Source: Pseudomonadota bacterium
Lineage (GTDB): Bacteria; Pseudomonadota; Gammaproteobacteria; Burkholderiales; Burkholderiaceae_C
Assembly: GCA_029780695.1 (NCBI GenBank)
Contig: JAKOYD010000164.1
Coordinates: 82,844-146,843 of the forward strand
Direction: 5' to 3'
Length of the DNA: 64,000 bases
The notes under the pieces were generated by a model. That model had not been told where the DNA came from and ran no database searches. It worked only from the letters and a program-made list of their open reading frames with translations. Shown here in pieces: positions 20,030-26,635 of the stretch (the first letter of the stretch is position 1; each line of letters begins with the position of its first letter). The translations under genes and the position numbers were made by a program.

Positions 20030-20140
20030 GGTTGCGGCAACCGGCGCAACCATAACAATCCATAACAGTCACAAGTGCTTCCAGCACTGAATTCATTGCT
20101 ATCGTTTTCATAGGCAACCAGGTTGCGTATTGCGGCAACC
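20030..20140. promoter_or_regulatory. Cluster of GCAACC/GGTTGC hexamers upstream of the AlpA-like gene
   Basis: Five copies in 111 bp: GGTTGC 20030, GCAACC 20037 and 20046, then GCAACC 20114, GGTTGC 20121 and GCAACC 20135. Two pairs form palindromes (GGTTGCGGCAACC and GGCAACCAGGTTGC). It is most simply an operator for the adjacent HTH or AlpA-like regulator, or part of an origin. Confidence 0.5.
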
Positions 20141-20182
20141 GGACATTGCTTGGTGCAATTGCTCCCACATCAGGAGCACCCA

Positions 20183-20458
20183 ATGTCCACCACCGCCAAC
20201 AACACCCGCAAGCCACGCATCCGCACGCAGTCCATCGACGTGCTGCGCATCCCCGACGCGCTGGTGCGCGAGCCGATCGTGATCGAAGCCTCTGGCCTGT
20301 CGGGCTCGACCATTTACCGCGAAGTCCTCGCTGGGCGCTTCCCGACGCCCCGCCGCGTCGGCAACTTGAAGCTGTGGGTAGCGAGTGAACTGACCGACTG
20401 GCTCAAGGCTCAGGCGGAAGGCCGGGCTTGGACCCCGACACAGCGCGCCGCGGCTTGA
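20183..20458 (+). CDS. AlpA-family excisionase/regulator
   Basis: 91 residues with the AlpA/MerR-like winged HTH: EASGLSGSTIYREVLAGRFPTPRRVGNLKLWVASELTDWLKAQ, the usual pattern of 'recognise, then W-x-x-x-E'. In P4-like elements and PICIs AlpA controls the integrase and excision. An AGGAGCACCCA ribosome binding site precedes the ATG at 20183; an upstream extension to 20123 is not needed. It opens the rightward gene run. Confidence 0.88.
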   Translation: MSTTANNTRKPRIRTQSIDVLRIPDALVREPIVIEASGLSGSTIYREVLAGRFPTPRRVGNLKLWVASELTDWLKAQAEGRAWTPTQRAAA

Positions 20459-20716
20459 AGGGGCGCCATGTCGCCCACCATCCACTGCGCGGGCCGATCC
20501 CGCCAGCCACGCGCGCCGCGCCTGTCCGAGCAGGCCGCGCCGATCAACCCCGCCGGCGCGCGGGGAAACCAACACCGTTTTGGCGCAGGAGGTGCCTCGC
20601 GGTGCTACCAATATTGGAGCACCAGGATTAGACACCACAAAGAGAAAGCGCCGCACGGTTGGCAGACCGGCGGCGCTCGGACGAACACGAAAGAAAACAA
20701 GAATCACGACTCTGCC

Positions 20717-20893
20717 ATGCGCGTCACGCGCCGCGCAAGCGATCAGGACTACCTGGGCGGTCTGCTGGCAGGGGCGTGCACATGCCGGCTGACCGCTCCG
20801 CGGCTGTGCCCGCAGTGCTCGCACATGGCGAGTTATGTGACTGAGGTCACGATCCGCCGTGCCGCATGGCGGGCGTGGGGGGTCGGGGCATGA
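20717..20893 (+). CDS. Small Cys-rich protein (possible zinc ribbon)
   Basis: 58 residues. A CTCRLTAPRLCPQC motif (CxC...CxxC) could bind zinc. The stop overlaps the next gene's start (ATGA at 20890), so translational coupling supports it as a gene. No family is recognised. The preceding 258 bp hold no clear gene. Confidence 0.55.
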   Translation: MRVTRRASDQDYLGGLLAGACTCRLTAPRLCPQCSHMASYVTEVTIRRAAWRAWGVGA

Positions 20894-21105
20894 CCACGCC
20901 AACCAATCCCACTGACCAAGCGAAGGCCCTGGCCACGCTGCAGGCGGAGTTCGCGCTGGCCGGCCATACCCTGACTGCGAGCGTTCGCGCCGATGGCTCG
21001 CCCTGTCTGGTGGCGAGCCGCTGGGGGTTGACCCGCGAGTTGCGCGATCCCGATGAAGCGCACGAATTCCTGCAGCAAATTGGGGGGCGGCATCATGGGC
21101 TTTGA
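20890..21105 (+). CDS. Small hypothetical protein of the element
   Basis: 71 residues, MTTPTNPTDQAKALATLQAEF..., a start chosen because its ATG overlaps the preceding stop. Probably a small helical protein followed by a beta segment (RADGSPCLVASRWG). It overlaps the following CHC2 gene by 11 bp, so it is part of the same operon. Unknown function. Confidence 0.6.
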   Translation: MTTPTNPTDQAKALATLQAEFALAGHTLTASVRADGSPCLVASRWGLTRELRDPDEAHEFLQQIGGRHHGL

Positions 21106-21553
21106 CCGCACCCACCTACCCGAAACCGTCTCGTTTTTCGAGGGCGAAGGGCTGCCCCTGACCGGACGGGGTAAGTGGCGATCCACGCAATGCCGCTTCC
21201 ATGGCGGCAGTGACAGCCTGCGCATAAATACCGAGTCCGGGGGCTGGTGCTGCATGGCCTGCGGTGCGCACGGCGGCGACGTGTTGGCCTACCGCATCGC
21301 TGTCACCGGCGAGGACTTCATCACAGCAGCCAAAGCGCTGGGCGCTTGGGTGGAAGACGGCCGCCCTGCTCCCCGCAACCCGGCCCCGCTGTCGCCGCGC
21401 GATGCCCTGACGCTCCTGGCCAGCGAGGCCAACCTGGCCGCCGTCGCTGCAGCCAACGTGGGCCGCGGCGTGGCACTCAATGCAGCCGATTGCGAGCGCT
21501 TGCTGGTGGCCGTAGGCCGCATCAACCTCGTGCGGGAGTGGTATCAGCCATGA
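21095..21553 (+). CDS. Stand-alone CHC2-type zinc-finger protein (primase N-domain-like)
   Basis: 152 residues. The N-terminal half carries the DnaG/CHC2 zinc-finger pattern: CRFHGG near residue 31, then SGGWCCMACGAHGGDVLAYRI. This domain recognises DNA in primases, but no TOPRIM or polymerase part follows, since the C-terminal half is a plain helical region. Its stop overlaps the start of the RepA-like ATPase (ATGA), so the two may form a split initiator or primase complex. Confidence 0.8.
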   Translation: MGFDRTHLPETVSFFEGEGLPLTGRGKWRSTQCRFHGGSDSLRINTESGGWCCMACGAHGGDVLAYRIAVTGEDFITAAKALGAWVEDGRPAPRNPAPLSPRDALTLLASEANLAAVAAANVGRGVALNAADCERLLVAVGRINLVREWYQP

Positions 21554-22905
21554 CCGCGAGCATCGAAGCCATTGAGGCCAGGGCAGACGCCGCTATCAAG
21601 CAGGCACGGCAGAAGGAGCCGCCGCCGTTCTACGGCGAGGGTGATCCCGAGGCGCAGCCCCAAGAGGTCGCGCCGCCGTTTCGCGCGCTGGACATAGCCA
21701 AGCTGGCTCACGAAGACCCACCGCCGCCGCGCTACCTATGGGCGCAACGCATACCCGTCGGCCTCGTGACCATGCTCGCAGCACATGGTGGCGTGGGCAA
21801 GTCAACGCTGATGAGCATGCTGGGCATCGCCGCGGCGTCCGAACAGGATTTCCTGGGCCTGCCGACGCTGGCAGGCCCGGTGCTGATGCTGTCGGCCGAG
21901 GACGGCGAGCGCCTGTTGGGCTACCGCATCAAGACGATCTGCCGCCACATGAGCGTCGATCCGGCAGACCTTGTCGACAGCTTGCACGTCCTCGATGCCA
22001 CCGAAGGCCAACCTGAGATGTTCCGCGACGGCAAGACGACCGTGACGCTGGCTGCACTGCGCAACGAGGTCGAACGCCTGCGGCCGGTTCTGATCATCCT
22101 GGACAACGCGAGCGACGTGTTTGCCGACAGCGAGATCGATCGCGCCGCGGTGCGCGGTTTCATGCGCGAGCTGGCCAAACTCGCTGCCCACGCCGACGCA
22201 GCCGTGGTTCTGATCGCCCACGTCGACAAAGCCACCAGCCGAGGCGATCGTGTCGTCAACAGCGAGGCGTACAGCGGCAGCACGGCATGGCACAACAGCG
22301 CACGCAGCCGCCTGTTCCTGAGCCGGGACAAGGATGGCCTGCTCAGGCTCGAGCACCAGAAGTGCAACGTCGGCCCGCTTGCGCCGCCGCTGGTACTGAC
22401 TTGGCCGCAGGACGGCATCCCCATGCTCGATCAGCCACTCAGTCCGGTCACCCAGCACCTGGCCGACCGGAACAACATTCGCGCGATCCTGCGCCTGATC
22501 CACGAGTTCGAGCAGCGCGGTGAATATGTGACGACGGCGACCACGGCGCGCGCGCACGCCGGCAAGCTTTTCGGACGCGAACAGACATATCCGCGTCTCA
22601 AGGACGCAGAACTGTTCGGCCTGTTGCGCGACGCTGAGCGTGCCGGGCATATCGAGCGCTTCAACTACAAAACTGTCGGACGCAAGGACGCCCAGCGGTG
22701 GCGGCTGACCGCATCGGGGGCCGCCTTTGCCGGCATTTGTGCGCCGACTGCGCCAACTGCGCCGACTTCACCTGATTCGGAGGTAAGCGCAGCGGGCGCG
22801 AAGGCTGCGCCAACTGCGCCGACTTCGGCGCTAGGGGGTGTGGGGGAGAGAGCGCGCACAAAGTCGGCGCAAAAGGGGGGTGGCGATGCTCGCGCCGACT
22901 TCTGA
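21550..22905 (+). CDS. RepA-like AAA ATPase (replicative helicase/initiator family)
   Basis: 451 residues. Walker A HGGVGKSTLMSML near residue 80 and Walker B VLIILDNASDVF near residue 182, with a winged-helix-like C-terminal region (TTATTARAHAGKLFGREQTYPRLKDAELFGLL). It resembles the RepA/hexameric plasmid helicase group used by conjugative plasmids and phages. The N-terminal start overlaps the CHC2 stop. The last 55 residues are low-complexity (APTAPTAPTSP), because the coding DNA there is a repeat array. Confidence 0.85.
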   Translation: MTASIEAIEARADAAIKQARQKEPPPFYGEGDPEAQPQEVAPPFRALDIAKLAHEDPPPPRYLWAQRIPVGLVTMLAAHGGVGKSTLMSMLGIAAASEQDFLGLPTLAGPVLMLSAEDGERLLGYRIKTICRHMSVDPADLVDSLHVLDATEGQPEMFRDGKTTVTLAALRNEVERLRPVLIILDNASDVFADSEIDRAAVRGFMRELAKLAAHADAAVVLIAHVDKATSRGDRVVNSEAYSGSTAWHNSARSRLFLSRDKDGLLRLEHQKCNVGPLAPPLVLTWPQDGIPMLDQPLSPVTQHLADRNNIRAILRLIHEFEQRGEYVTTATTARAHAGKLFGREQTYPRLKDAELFGLLRDAERAGHIERFNYKTVGRKDAQRWRLTASGAAFAGICAPTAPTAPTSPDSEVSAAGAKAAPTAPTSALGGVGERARTKSAQKGGGDARADF

Positions 22906-22931
22906 CCCGCGATCGGTTTTGCGCCGACTTC
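22741..22931 (+). repeat. Iteron-like array of GCGCCGACTTC
   Basis: Perfect 11-bp copies at 22759, 22816, 22892 and 22921. GCGCCGACT starts at 22741, and GCGCCAACT variants start at 22750 and 22807. An inverted GCGCCGACTT lies at 22861-22870. The array spans the 3' end of the RepA-like gene and the start of the next. The spacing is irregular. Best read as a candidate replication origin bound by the element's initiator. Confidence 0.6.
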
Positions 22932-23095
22932 AACCCGCCACCCGCCGCGCCTGCGACCACTGGGGCGACAGCGAATCCGCGCGCCAGGCGATGCGCGACC
23001 GGCTTGCCGAGGTCCAGCCCGAGCACCATGGTGCGCTGCTGACGCACTTTGAGCGCACCTACCCCGCACAGGAGATCGACCCATGGGCGCGATGA
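22886..23095 (+). CDS. Small hypothetical protein
   Basis: 69 residues, MLAPTSDPRSVLRRLQPATRRAC..., with a GGGGGTGGCG ribosome binding site. The early codons overlap the iteron array. The reading frame overlaps the following PDDEXK gene by 13 bp. Composition is charged and helical; no family recognised. Confidence 0.5.
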   Translation: MLAPTSDPRSVLRRLQPATRRACDHWGDSESARQAMRDRLAEVQPEHHGALLTHFERTYPAQEIDPWAR

Positions 23096-23505
23096 GCCGA
23101 ACGAAGGGCAAGGCCGGCGAACGGGAAATCGCCAACCTGCTGGCCGATCTGACCGGCTGCGACGTGCGCCGGCGCGTGCGGCAGCACGACGGCGACAGCG
23201 ACCTGGAGGGCCTGCCGGGCTGGTGCGTGGAGGTCAAGCGTCACGCCCGCGCCACTCGCGCCTGTATCGCCGACTGGTGGGACCAGGCCATCGCCCAGGC
23301 CGAGCGCCACGGCGGCACCCCCTTGCTGCTGTTCCGCCAGGACCGGGACGCCTGGCGGGCTGTCTGGCCACTATCGGTCAGCCTGACCGCACCCTCAGCG
23401 GAAATCTGGCGCGGCTACCCGTGGACGGTCGAGGGCTCGCCCGAGGCTTGGGCAGCCGTATTCCGCGAAACCATCACCAGCCACCCTAAGGAAAGCAACC
23501 CATGA
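23083..23505 (+). CDS. PDDEXK-family nuclease (Holliday-junction resolvase-like)
   Basis: 140 residues. Starts GERE-type KGKAGEREIANLLADL, then a metal-binding Asp in SDLEGLPGWCVEVKRH giving the D...ExK pattern (Asp, Glu and Lys of the PD-(D/E)XK fold). This fits small endonucleases that process branched DNA during phage replication. The AGGAG site fits ATG 23083; an alternative ATG at 23092 overlaps the preceding stop. It is followed by an overlapping SSB-like gene (ATGA). Confidence 0.8.
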   Translation: MGAMSRTKGKAGEREIANLLADLTGCDVRRRVRQHDGDSDLEGLPGWCVEVKRHARATRACIADWWDQAIAQAERHGGTPLLLFRQDRDAWRAVWPLSVSLTAPSAEIWRGYPWTVEGSPEAWAAVFRETITSHPKESNP

Positions 23506-23900
23506 TCGACGCACTTGTCGCTGGCAGGCTGTTCGGCCAACCCCAGCGGCGCACCGGCAAGACCGGTTAGCCCTACGTCACCGCCAAGGTCCGCGCGGCC
23601 GACGGCCAGGGCGAAGGCCAGTTCATCAACGTGATCGCGTTCAGCCGCACCGCCGGTGACGCGCTGATGGCGCTCGGCGACGGAGAAAGTGCGGCGCTGT
23701 CGGGCACGCTGACGGCGGCCACCTGGACCGACAACGCCGGCAAAGTTCGCCCAAGCCTGAGTCTGCAGGCGCACGCCGTGCTGACGCCGTACCACGTCAC
23801 GCGCAGGCGCCAGGCGGTCGACAAGCCGAAGGACACCGAGCCACGCACGCATGCGACGGCGGCGATCGACGACCTGCCCAACGACCAACTGGATTTCTGA
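23502..23900 (+). pseudogene. SSB-like gene, first copy, with in-frame amber codon
   Basis: OB-fold SSB-like reading frame (MIDALVAGRLFGQPQRRTG...) whose codon 23 (23568-23570) is TAG. The rest of the frame is intact: YVTAKVRAADGQGEGQFINVIAFSRTAGD, then a C-terminal acidic tail IDDLPNDQLDF that looks like an SSB interaction tip. The intact second copy at 25058 aligns throughout the OB part. A Lys or Gln codon to TAG single change would explain it. It is dead unless amber suppression or internal initiation occurs. Confidence 0.8.
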
Positions 23901-23911
23901 GGACTCCAACC

Positions 23912-24241
23912 ATGACCATGCACTGGATGCTGCGCGAACTCGCCCGGTCGGCGATGCGCGAACCGAGAAAATCGGCGTTCAACCCGAAGCCGCCGGGCTC
24001 GATGCAAACCGGATCGGCAACGTACAAAGCACTTGCCACGCTGTGCGAGGCGCGGGGCAACTGGCTGTCGTATGGCGACATCCTGGCAGGCATGGGCGCA
24101 TCGAAGGGGCGCTCGATCCATTGGTCACTGAGGCTGCTCACGCACCGCGGCTACATCGAAGTCGCCAACAACGACGGACGCAACCCGCGCTACGCCATGT
24201 ATCGCCTGACCCCGGCCGGCAGGGAGGCCAAGCGGCCATGA
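23912..24241 (+). CDS. Winged-helix DNA-binding protein
   Basis: 109 residues from the first of two adjacent ATGs. After a basic start, TYKALATLCEARGNWLSYGDILAGMG and WSLRLLTHRGYIEVANND with YAMYRLTPAGREAKRP form a wHTH ending in a beta-wing, as in MarR-like or phage DnaT/replication regulators. The stop overlaps the next start (ATGA). Role likely transcription or replication control in the element. Confidence 0.7.
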   Translation: MTMHWMLRELARSAMREPRKSAFNPKPPGSMQTGSATYKALATLCEARGNWLSYGDILAGMGASKGRSIHWSLRLLTHRGYIEVANNDGRNPRYAMYRLTPAGREAKRP

Positions 24242-24585
24242 CCTGCTGCGACTTGAGCCAGGACTGCGGACGGTACGACCAAGCCACGAAATTGGCCCGC
24301 CAAGCCGTTGACGCGCTCGCGGAGGTGCGTCACCAGCTTGACCTCGCCAAAATCGTTTCTAGGGGCGTTTTGGAGCATCAGGCCGAACTCGATGCGATCC
24401 CGCTGACGCCGAACGCCCGCCCGCCAGAGCGGGTCTACGAACTGTGCAGCCTGATCGACCGCGCATTGCCACGGCTTGATGAGCGGCTGGCGAAAGTCAT
24501 CGCCGTGACGCAGGTCGAAACCGACGCGCTGCAGGGCCTGCTCGGCCAGCTCGAACGCGACGGCGCAGGCGCGGCGCAGCATTGA
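24238..24585 (+). CDS. Hypothetical helical protein of the element
   Basis: 115 residues, long helices (YDQATKLARQAVDALAEVRHQL, then LPRLDERLAKVIAVTQVETDALQGLL). It may be a coiled-coil oligomer. A short Cys-rich start (MTCCDLSQDC) could be a metal or redox site. It is coupled to the wHTH gene upstream. No family recognised. Confidence 0.55.
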   Translation: MTCCDLSQDCGRYDQATKLARQAVDALAEVRHQLDLAKIVSRGVLEHQAELDAIPLTPNARPPERVYELCSLIDRALPRLDERLAKVIAVTQVETDALQGLLGQLERDGAGAAQH

Positions 24586-24596
24586 AAGGCAACGAC

Positions 24597-24893
24597 ATGG
24601 CGATCCAGACGAAATCCCCGGTCAGCGCGTGGCTGGCGCAGTACCTGAGCCACCGGCCCGAGGCTCGCGCAGTCGATGCCTGGCGGTTCCTGATCGATCA
24701 GGCCATACCGCTCGGCGTGCCGGGCATCGACGGCTTCGACGCAAACAGCGAGGTTGTGCTGTTCCGCACGGCGCCGCACCGGCCGCAGCGCCAGATCGGG
24801 CGCGCCACCTTTGTGCGCCTGGTGTTCGATACGCGACGGCGCCTCAACGCGCGTGTCGAACCCCATAGCTTGGGACGAACTTCGGTGGAATGA
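24597..24893 (+). CDS. Hypothetical protein of the element
   Basis: 98 residues. AAAGG lies 8 bp before the ATG. Residues WRFLIDQAIPLGVPGIDGFD suggest a helix-strand fold and the C-terminal part is basic (RLVFDTRRRLNARVEP). No known motif. Confidence 0.5.
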   Translation: MAIQTKSPVSAWLAQYLSHRPEARAVDAWRFLIDQAIPLGVPGIDGFDANSEVVLFRTAPHRPQRQIGRATFVRLVFDTRRRLNARVEPHSLGRTSVE

Positions 24894-25057
24894 TGTGGCG
24901 GTTGCTCCTGCTGGGGCTGGGCGGTGTCCATCGTGTGGAACTGGCGCGCACGGGGTTGAACCTTATGGAAACCTTAGTACTGACCGTATTGCCCGCCCCA
25001 CGGACAGCGCGGCTGTTTGCCAGCCCTCGCCCTCGCCATTCCCTTGGAGTGCAGTCC

Positions 25058-25762
25058 ATGATCGACGCCCTCATCGTCGGCCGCGTTCACGGTCAGCCAG
25101 TTGGCCGCACCAGCAAGAACGGCCGCCAGTCCGTGACCACCAAGCTGCGCGTTCCGACGGCCAGCGGAGATAGCTTCTTCGCCAACACCATCGCTTTCAG
25201 CGAAACCGTGCGCACGGGCTTGCTGGCCCTTGGAGACGGCTACAGCGTCGCCCTGGCCGGCAGCCTGACGCCCGGCATCTGGCATGACCGTTATGGGCAC
25301 GCCCGCGTGTCACTCGACCTCAGCGCGCACGCCGTGGTCAGCCCGTACCACGTCAGCCGCAAGCGCGACGCGATGGCCAAGCCCAAGAAGTCGGACAACC
25401 CGCCGAGCGCGGGCTTTTTCTTGGTTAGGCGGCGTTTTTGTATTGACATTAATCATTGTTGTCATTACAATAACAGCATGCAAATCGAGTTCGACACCGC
25501 CAAGGACGCCGCCAACCAGGCCAAGCACGGCGTGTCGCTGGCCGACGCGGCTGAACTCGATTGGGGCCTGCTGCTGTGTCGCCCGGACATGCGCCGCGAC
25601 TATGGCGAGCTGCGCGAGATCGGCTTTGCGCCCATCGGCGCGCGCGTGCATTGCGTGGTGTTTGCCCAGCGCGGCGACAGCATCAGGATCATCAGCCTGC
25701 GTAAGGCCAATTCCCGAGAGGTGCAAGACTATGCCCAAGCCCTTGAACAAGCGGGCCTTTGA
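25058..25762 (+). CDS. SSB-like protein, second copy; frame runs on into brnT
   Basis: The start MIDALIVGRVHGQPVGRTSKNGRQ is homologous to the first SSB-like copy across the OB fold (KLRVPTASGDSFFANTIAFSETVRTG... and VSPYHVSRKR). After residue about 115 the homology ends and no stop appears until 25762, so translation would yield an SSB-linker-BrnT fusion of 234 residues. An intrinsic-terminator-like hairpin at 25399-25419 probably cuts the transcript first. It lacks the acidic C-terminal tip of copy 1. Whether it exists as a truncated SSB, a fusion or nothing is undecided. Confidence 0.7.
   Translation: MIDALIVGRVHGQPVGRTSKNGRQSVTTKLRVPTASGDSFFANTIAFSETVRTGLLALGDGYSVALAGSLTPGIWHDRYGHARVSLDLSAHAVVSPYHVSRKRDAMAKPKKSDNPPSAGFFLVRRRFCIDINHCCHYNNSMQIEFDTAKDAANQAKHGVSLADAAELDWGLLLCRPDMRRDYGELREIGFAPIGARVHCVVFAQRGDSIRIISLRKANSREVQDYAQALEQAGL
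25399..25419 (+). terminator. Terminator-like hairpin inside the SSB2 reading frame
   Basis: CCCGC CGAGC GCGGG followed by CTTTTT: a 5-bp GC stem with a 5-base loop and a U-run. It lies between the end of SSB homology and the brnT promoter. Confidence 0.6.
25443..25471 (+). promoter_or_regulatory. Strong sigma70-type promoter and operator of brnTA
   Basis: TTGACA (25443-25448), 17-bp spacer, TACAAT (25466-25471): near-consensus. The predicted transcription start falls about at the brnT ATG (25478), so the message would be leaderless. TGACA...TGTCA forms an inverted repeat across the promoter, a likely BrnA binding site. Confidence 0.8.
25478..25762 (+). CDS. brnT: BrnT toxin
   Basis: 94-residue BrnT-family (DUF497) toxin: EFDTAKDAANQAKHGVSLADA at the start, DYGELREIGFAPIGARVHCVVFAQRG, then IRIISLRKANSREVQDYA. 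The family's RNase-like fold cleaves RNA and is inhibited by BrnA. The start coincides with the predicted start of transcription from the promoter just upstream, with no Shine-Dalgarno. It overlaps brnA by 32 bp. Confidence 0.93.
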   Translation: MQIEFDTAKDAANQAKHGVSLADAAELDWGLLLCRPDMRRDYGELREIGFAPIGARVHCVVFAQRGDSIRIISLRKANSREVQDYAQALEQAGL

Positions 25763-26012
25763 AGTGCCCACGGCGGCGGAAGACGCCGCCATCGCCCGAG
25801 GCATTGCAGCCGACGCCGACACGTACGAGGTCCCCAGCGAGCAGATCGCCGGCATGCGCCGCCTGGGCCGCCCACCGGTGGCGGTTCCGCGCCCCATGCT
25901 CAGCATGCGGGTGGATGCCGCCCTGCTGGAGAAGCTGCGCGCCAGCGGGCGTGGCTGGCAGACGCGTGTGCACGCGGCACTGAAGGAGGCGGTAGACAGC
26001 GGGCGGCTGTAA
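25731..26012 (+). CDS. brnA: BrnA antitoxin
   Basis: 93 residues. A C-terminal ribbon-helix-helix with the family signature RRLGRPPVAVPRPMLSMRVDAALLEKLRASGRGWQTRVHAALKEAV. It binds BrnT and the brnTA promoter, so the pair would autoregulate through the inverted repeat at 25443-25471. It overlaps brnT, the usual arrangement. Confidence 0.93.
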   Translation: MPKPLNKRAFEVPTAAEDAAIARGIAADADTYEVPSEQIAGMRRLGRPPVAVPRPMLSMRVDAALLEKLRASGRGWQTRVHAALKEAVDSGRL

Positions 26013-26038
26013 ACCTTCCTACCACGGGTGCCTGCATT

Positions 26039-26087
26039 AATCGTATGACGATAGGGCTTGCACCACTCGATTAAACGTCATACGATT
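26039..26087. promoter_or_regulatory. Promoter with perfect 12-bp inverted repeat before the RHH gene
   Basis: AATCGTATGACG (26039-26050) and CGTCATACGATT (26076-26087) are perfect inverted arms. TTGCAC (26058-26063), 17 bp, TACGAT (26081-26086) form a promoter whose predicted start lies at the ATG (26093), another leaderless arrangement. The repeat could be an operator bound by the ribbon-helix-helix product. Confidence 0.65.
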
Positions 26088-26092
26088 GAGGC

Positions 26093-26329
26093 ATGAAGGA
26101 ACCGATCGACACGGACAAGAAGGCTAGGCGCGGCGGTCGCGCTCCACTGGACGCGTCCTCGCCGACGGTGATCGTGTCAGTGCGCATGAGCGAAACGCAG
26201 CGCGAGAAGTTGGACAAACTGGGCGGTGGGCCTTGGGTGCGTGATCGCATCGACCGGGCCAGACTGCCGGACGAAGAAACCGCCAAGCCCCGCGGCGGAT
26301 CGAGCGGGGCGAAAAGGCGGGGCCAGTAG
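26093..26329 (+). CDS. Ribbon-helix-helix-like small DNA-binding protein
   Basis: 78 residues. Strand-helix-helix pattern in VIVSVRMSETQREKLDKLGGGPWVRDRIDRARL, with basic ends (DKKARRGGRAP and SGAKRRGQ). Likely a regulator of the operon, acting at the 12-bp inverted repeat. There is no proper Shine-Dalgarno: GAGG lies directly before the ATG, and the -10 box ends 6 bp upstream. Confidence 0.65.
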   Translation: MKEPIDTDKKARRGGRAPLDASSPTVIVSVRMSETQREKLDKLGGGPWVRDRIDRARLPDEETAKPRGGSSGAKRRGQ

Positions 26330-26380
26330 GTGTTGCAGCACCGACCAGCCCCTGACCATCATCAAAAAAGGACTTTGAAA

Positions 26381-26632
26381 ATGGCTACCGGAACTGTAGT
26401 GCAAGTGAACATGGAGCAATCAGCGGCTGCTGAGTTGCAGGCCAAGGGCTACGCCGTCTATCGGTGCGATCCGCTCACAAGCGGGCAGGCCACCATTTGG
26501 ATGGTTCATCGCGGATTCGGCATGAAATTCTTTAATTCGCTGGATGAGCTCGCCGAGTACGCACGCGAGTGCGGTCCTTGTGATCCACGCAAAGGGCGCT
26601 TCACGCCTGAGCCTGGCTTCGAGGTGGAGTGA
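26381..26632 (+). CDS. Hypothetical small protein
   Basis: 83 residues (MATGTVVQVNMEQSAAAELQ...), chosen start with AAAAAAGGAC before it. Contains GFGMKFFNSLDELAEYAREC and a C-terminal CGPCDPRKGRF. No family recognised. First of three tightly spaced unknown genes before a terminator. Confidence 0.55.
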   Translation: MATGTVVQVNMEQSAAAELQAKGYAVYRCDPLTSGQATIWMVHRGFGMKFFNSLDELAEYARECGPCDPRKGRFTPEPGFEVE

Positions 26633-26635
26633 ACC

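Noticed and set aside
22741..22931. A CRISPR array
   Set aside because: The units are 11 bp with uneven spacing and no spacer-repeat alternation; they lie in coding sequence.
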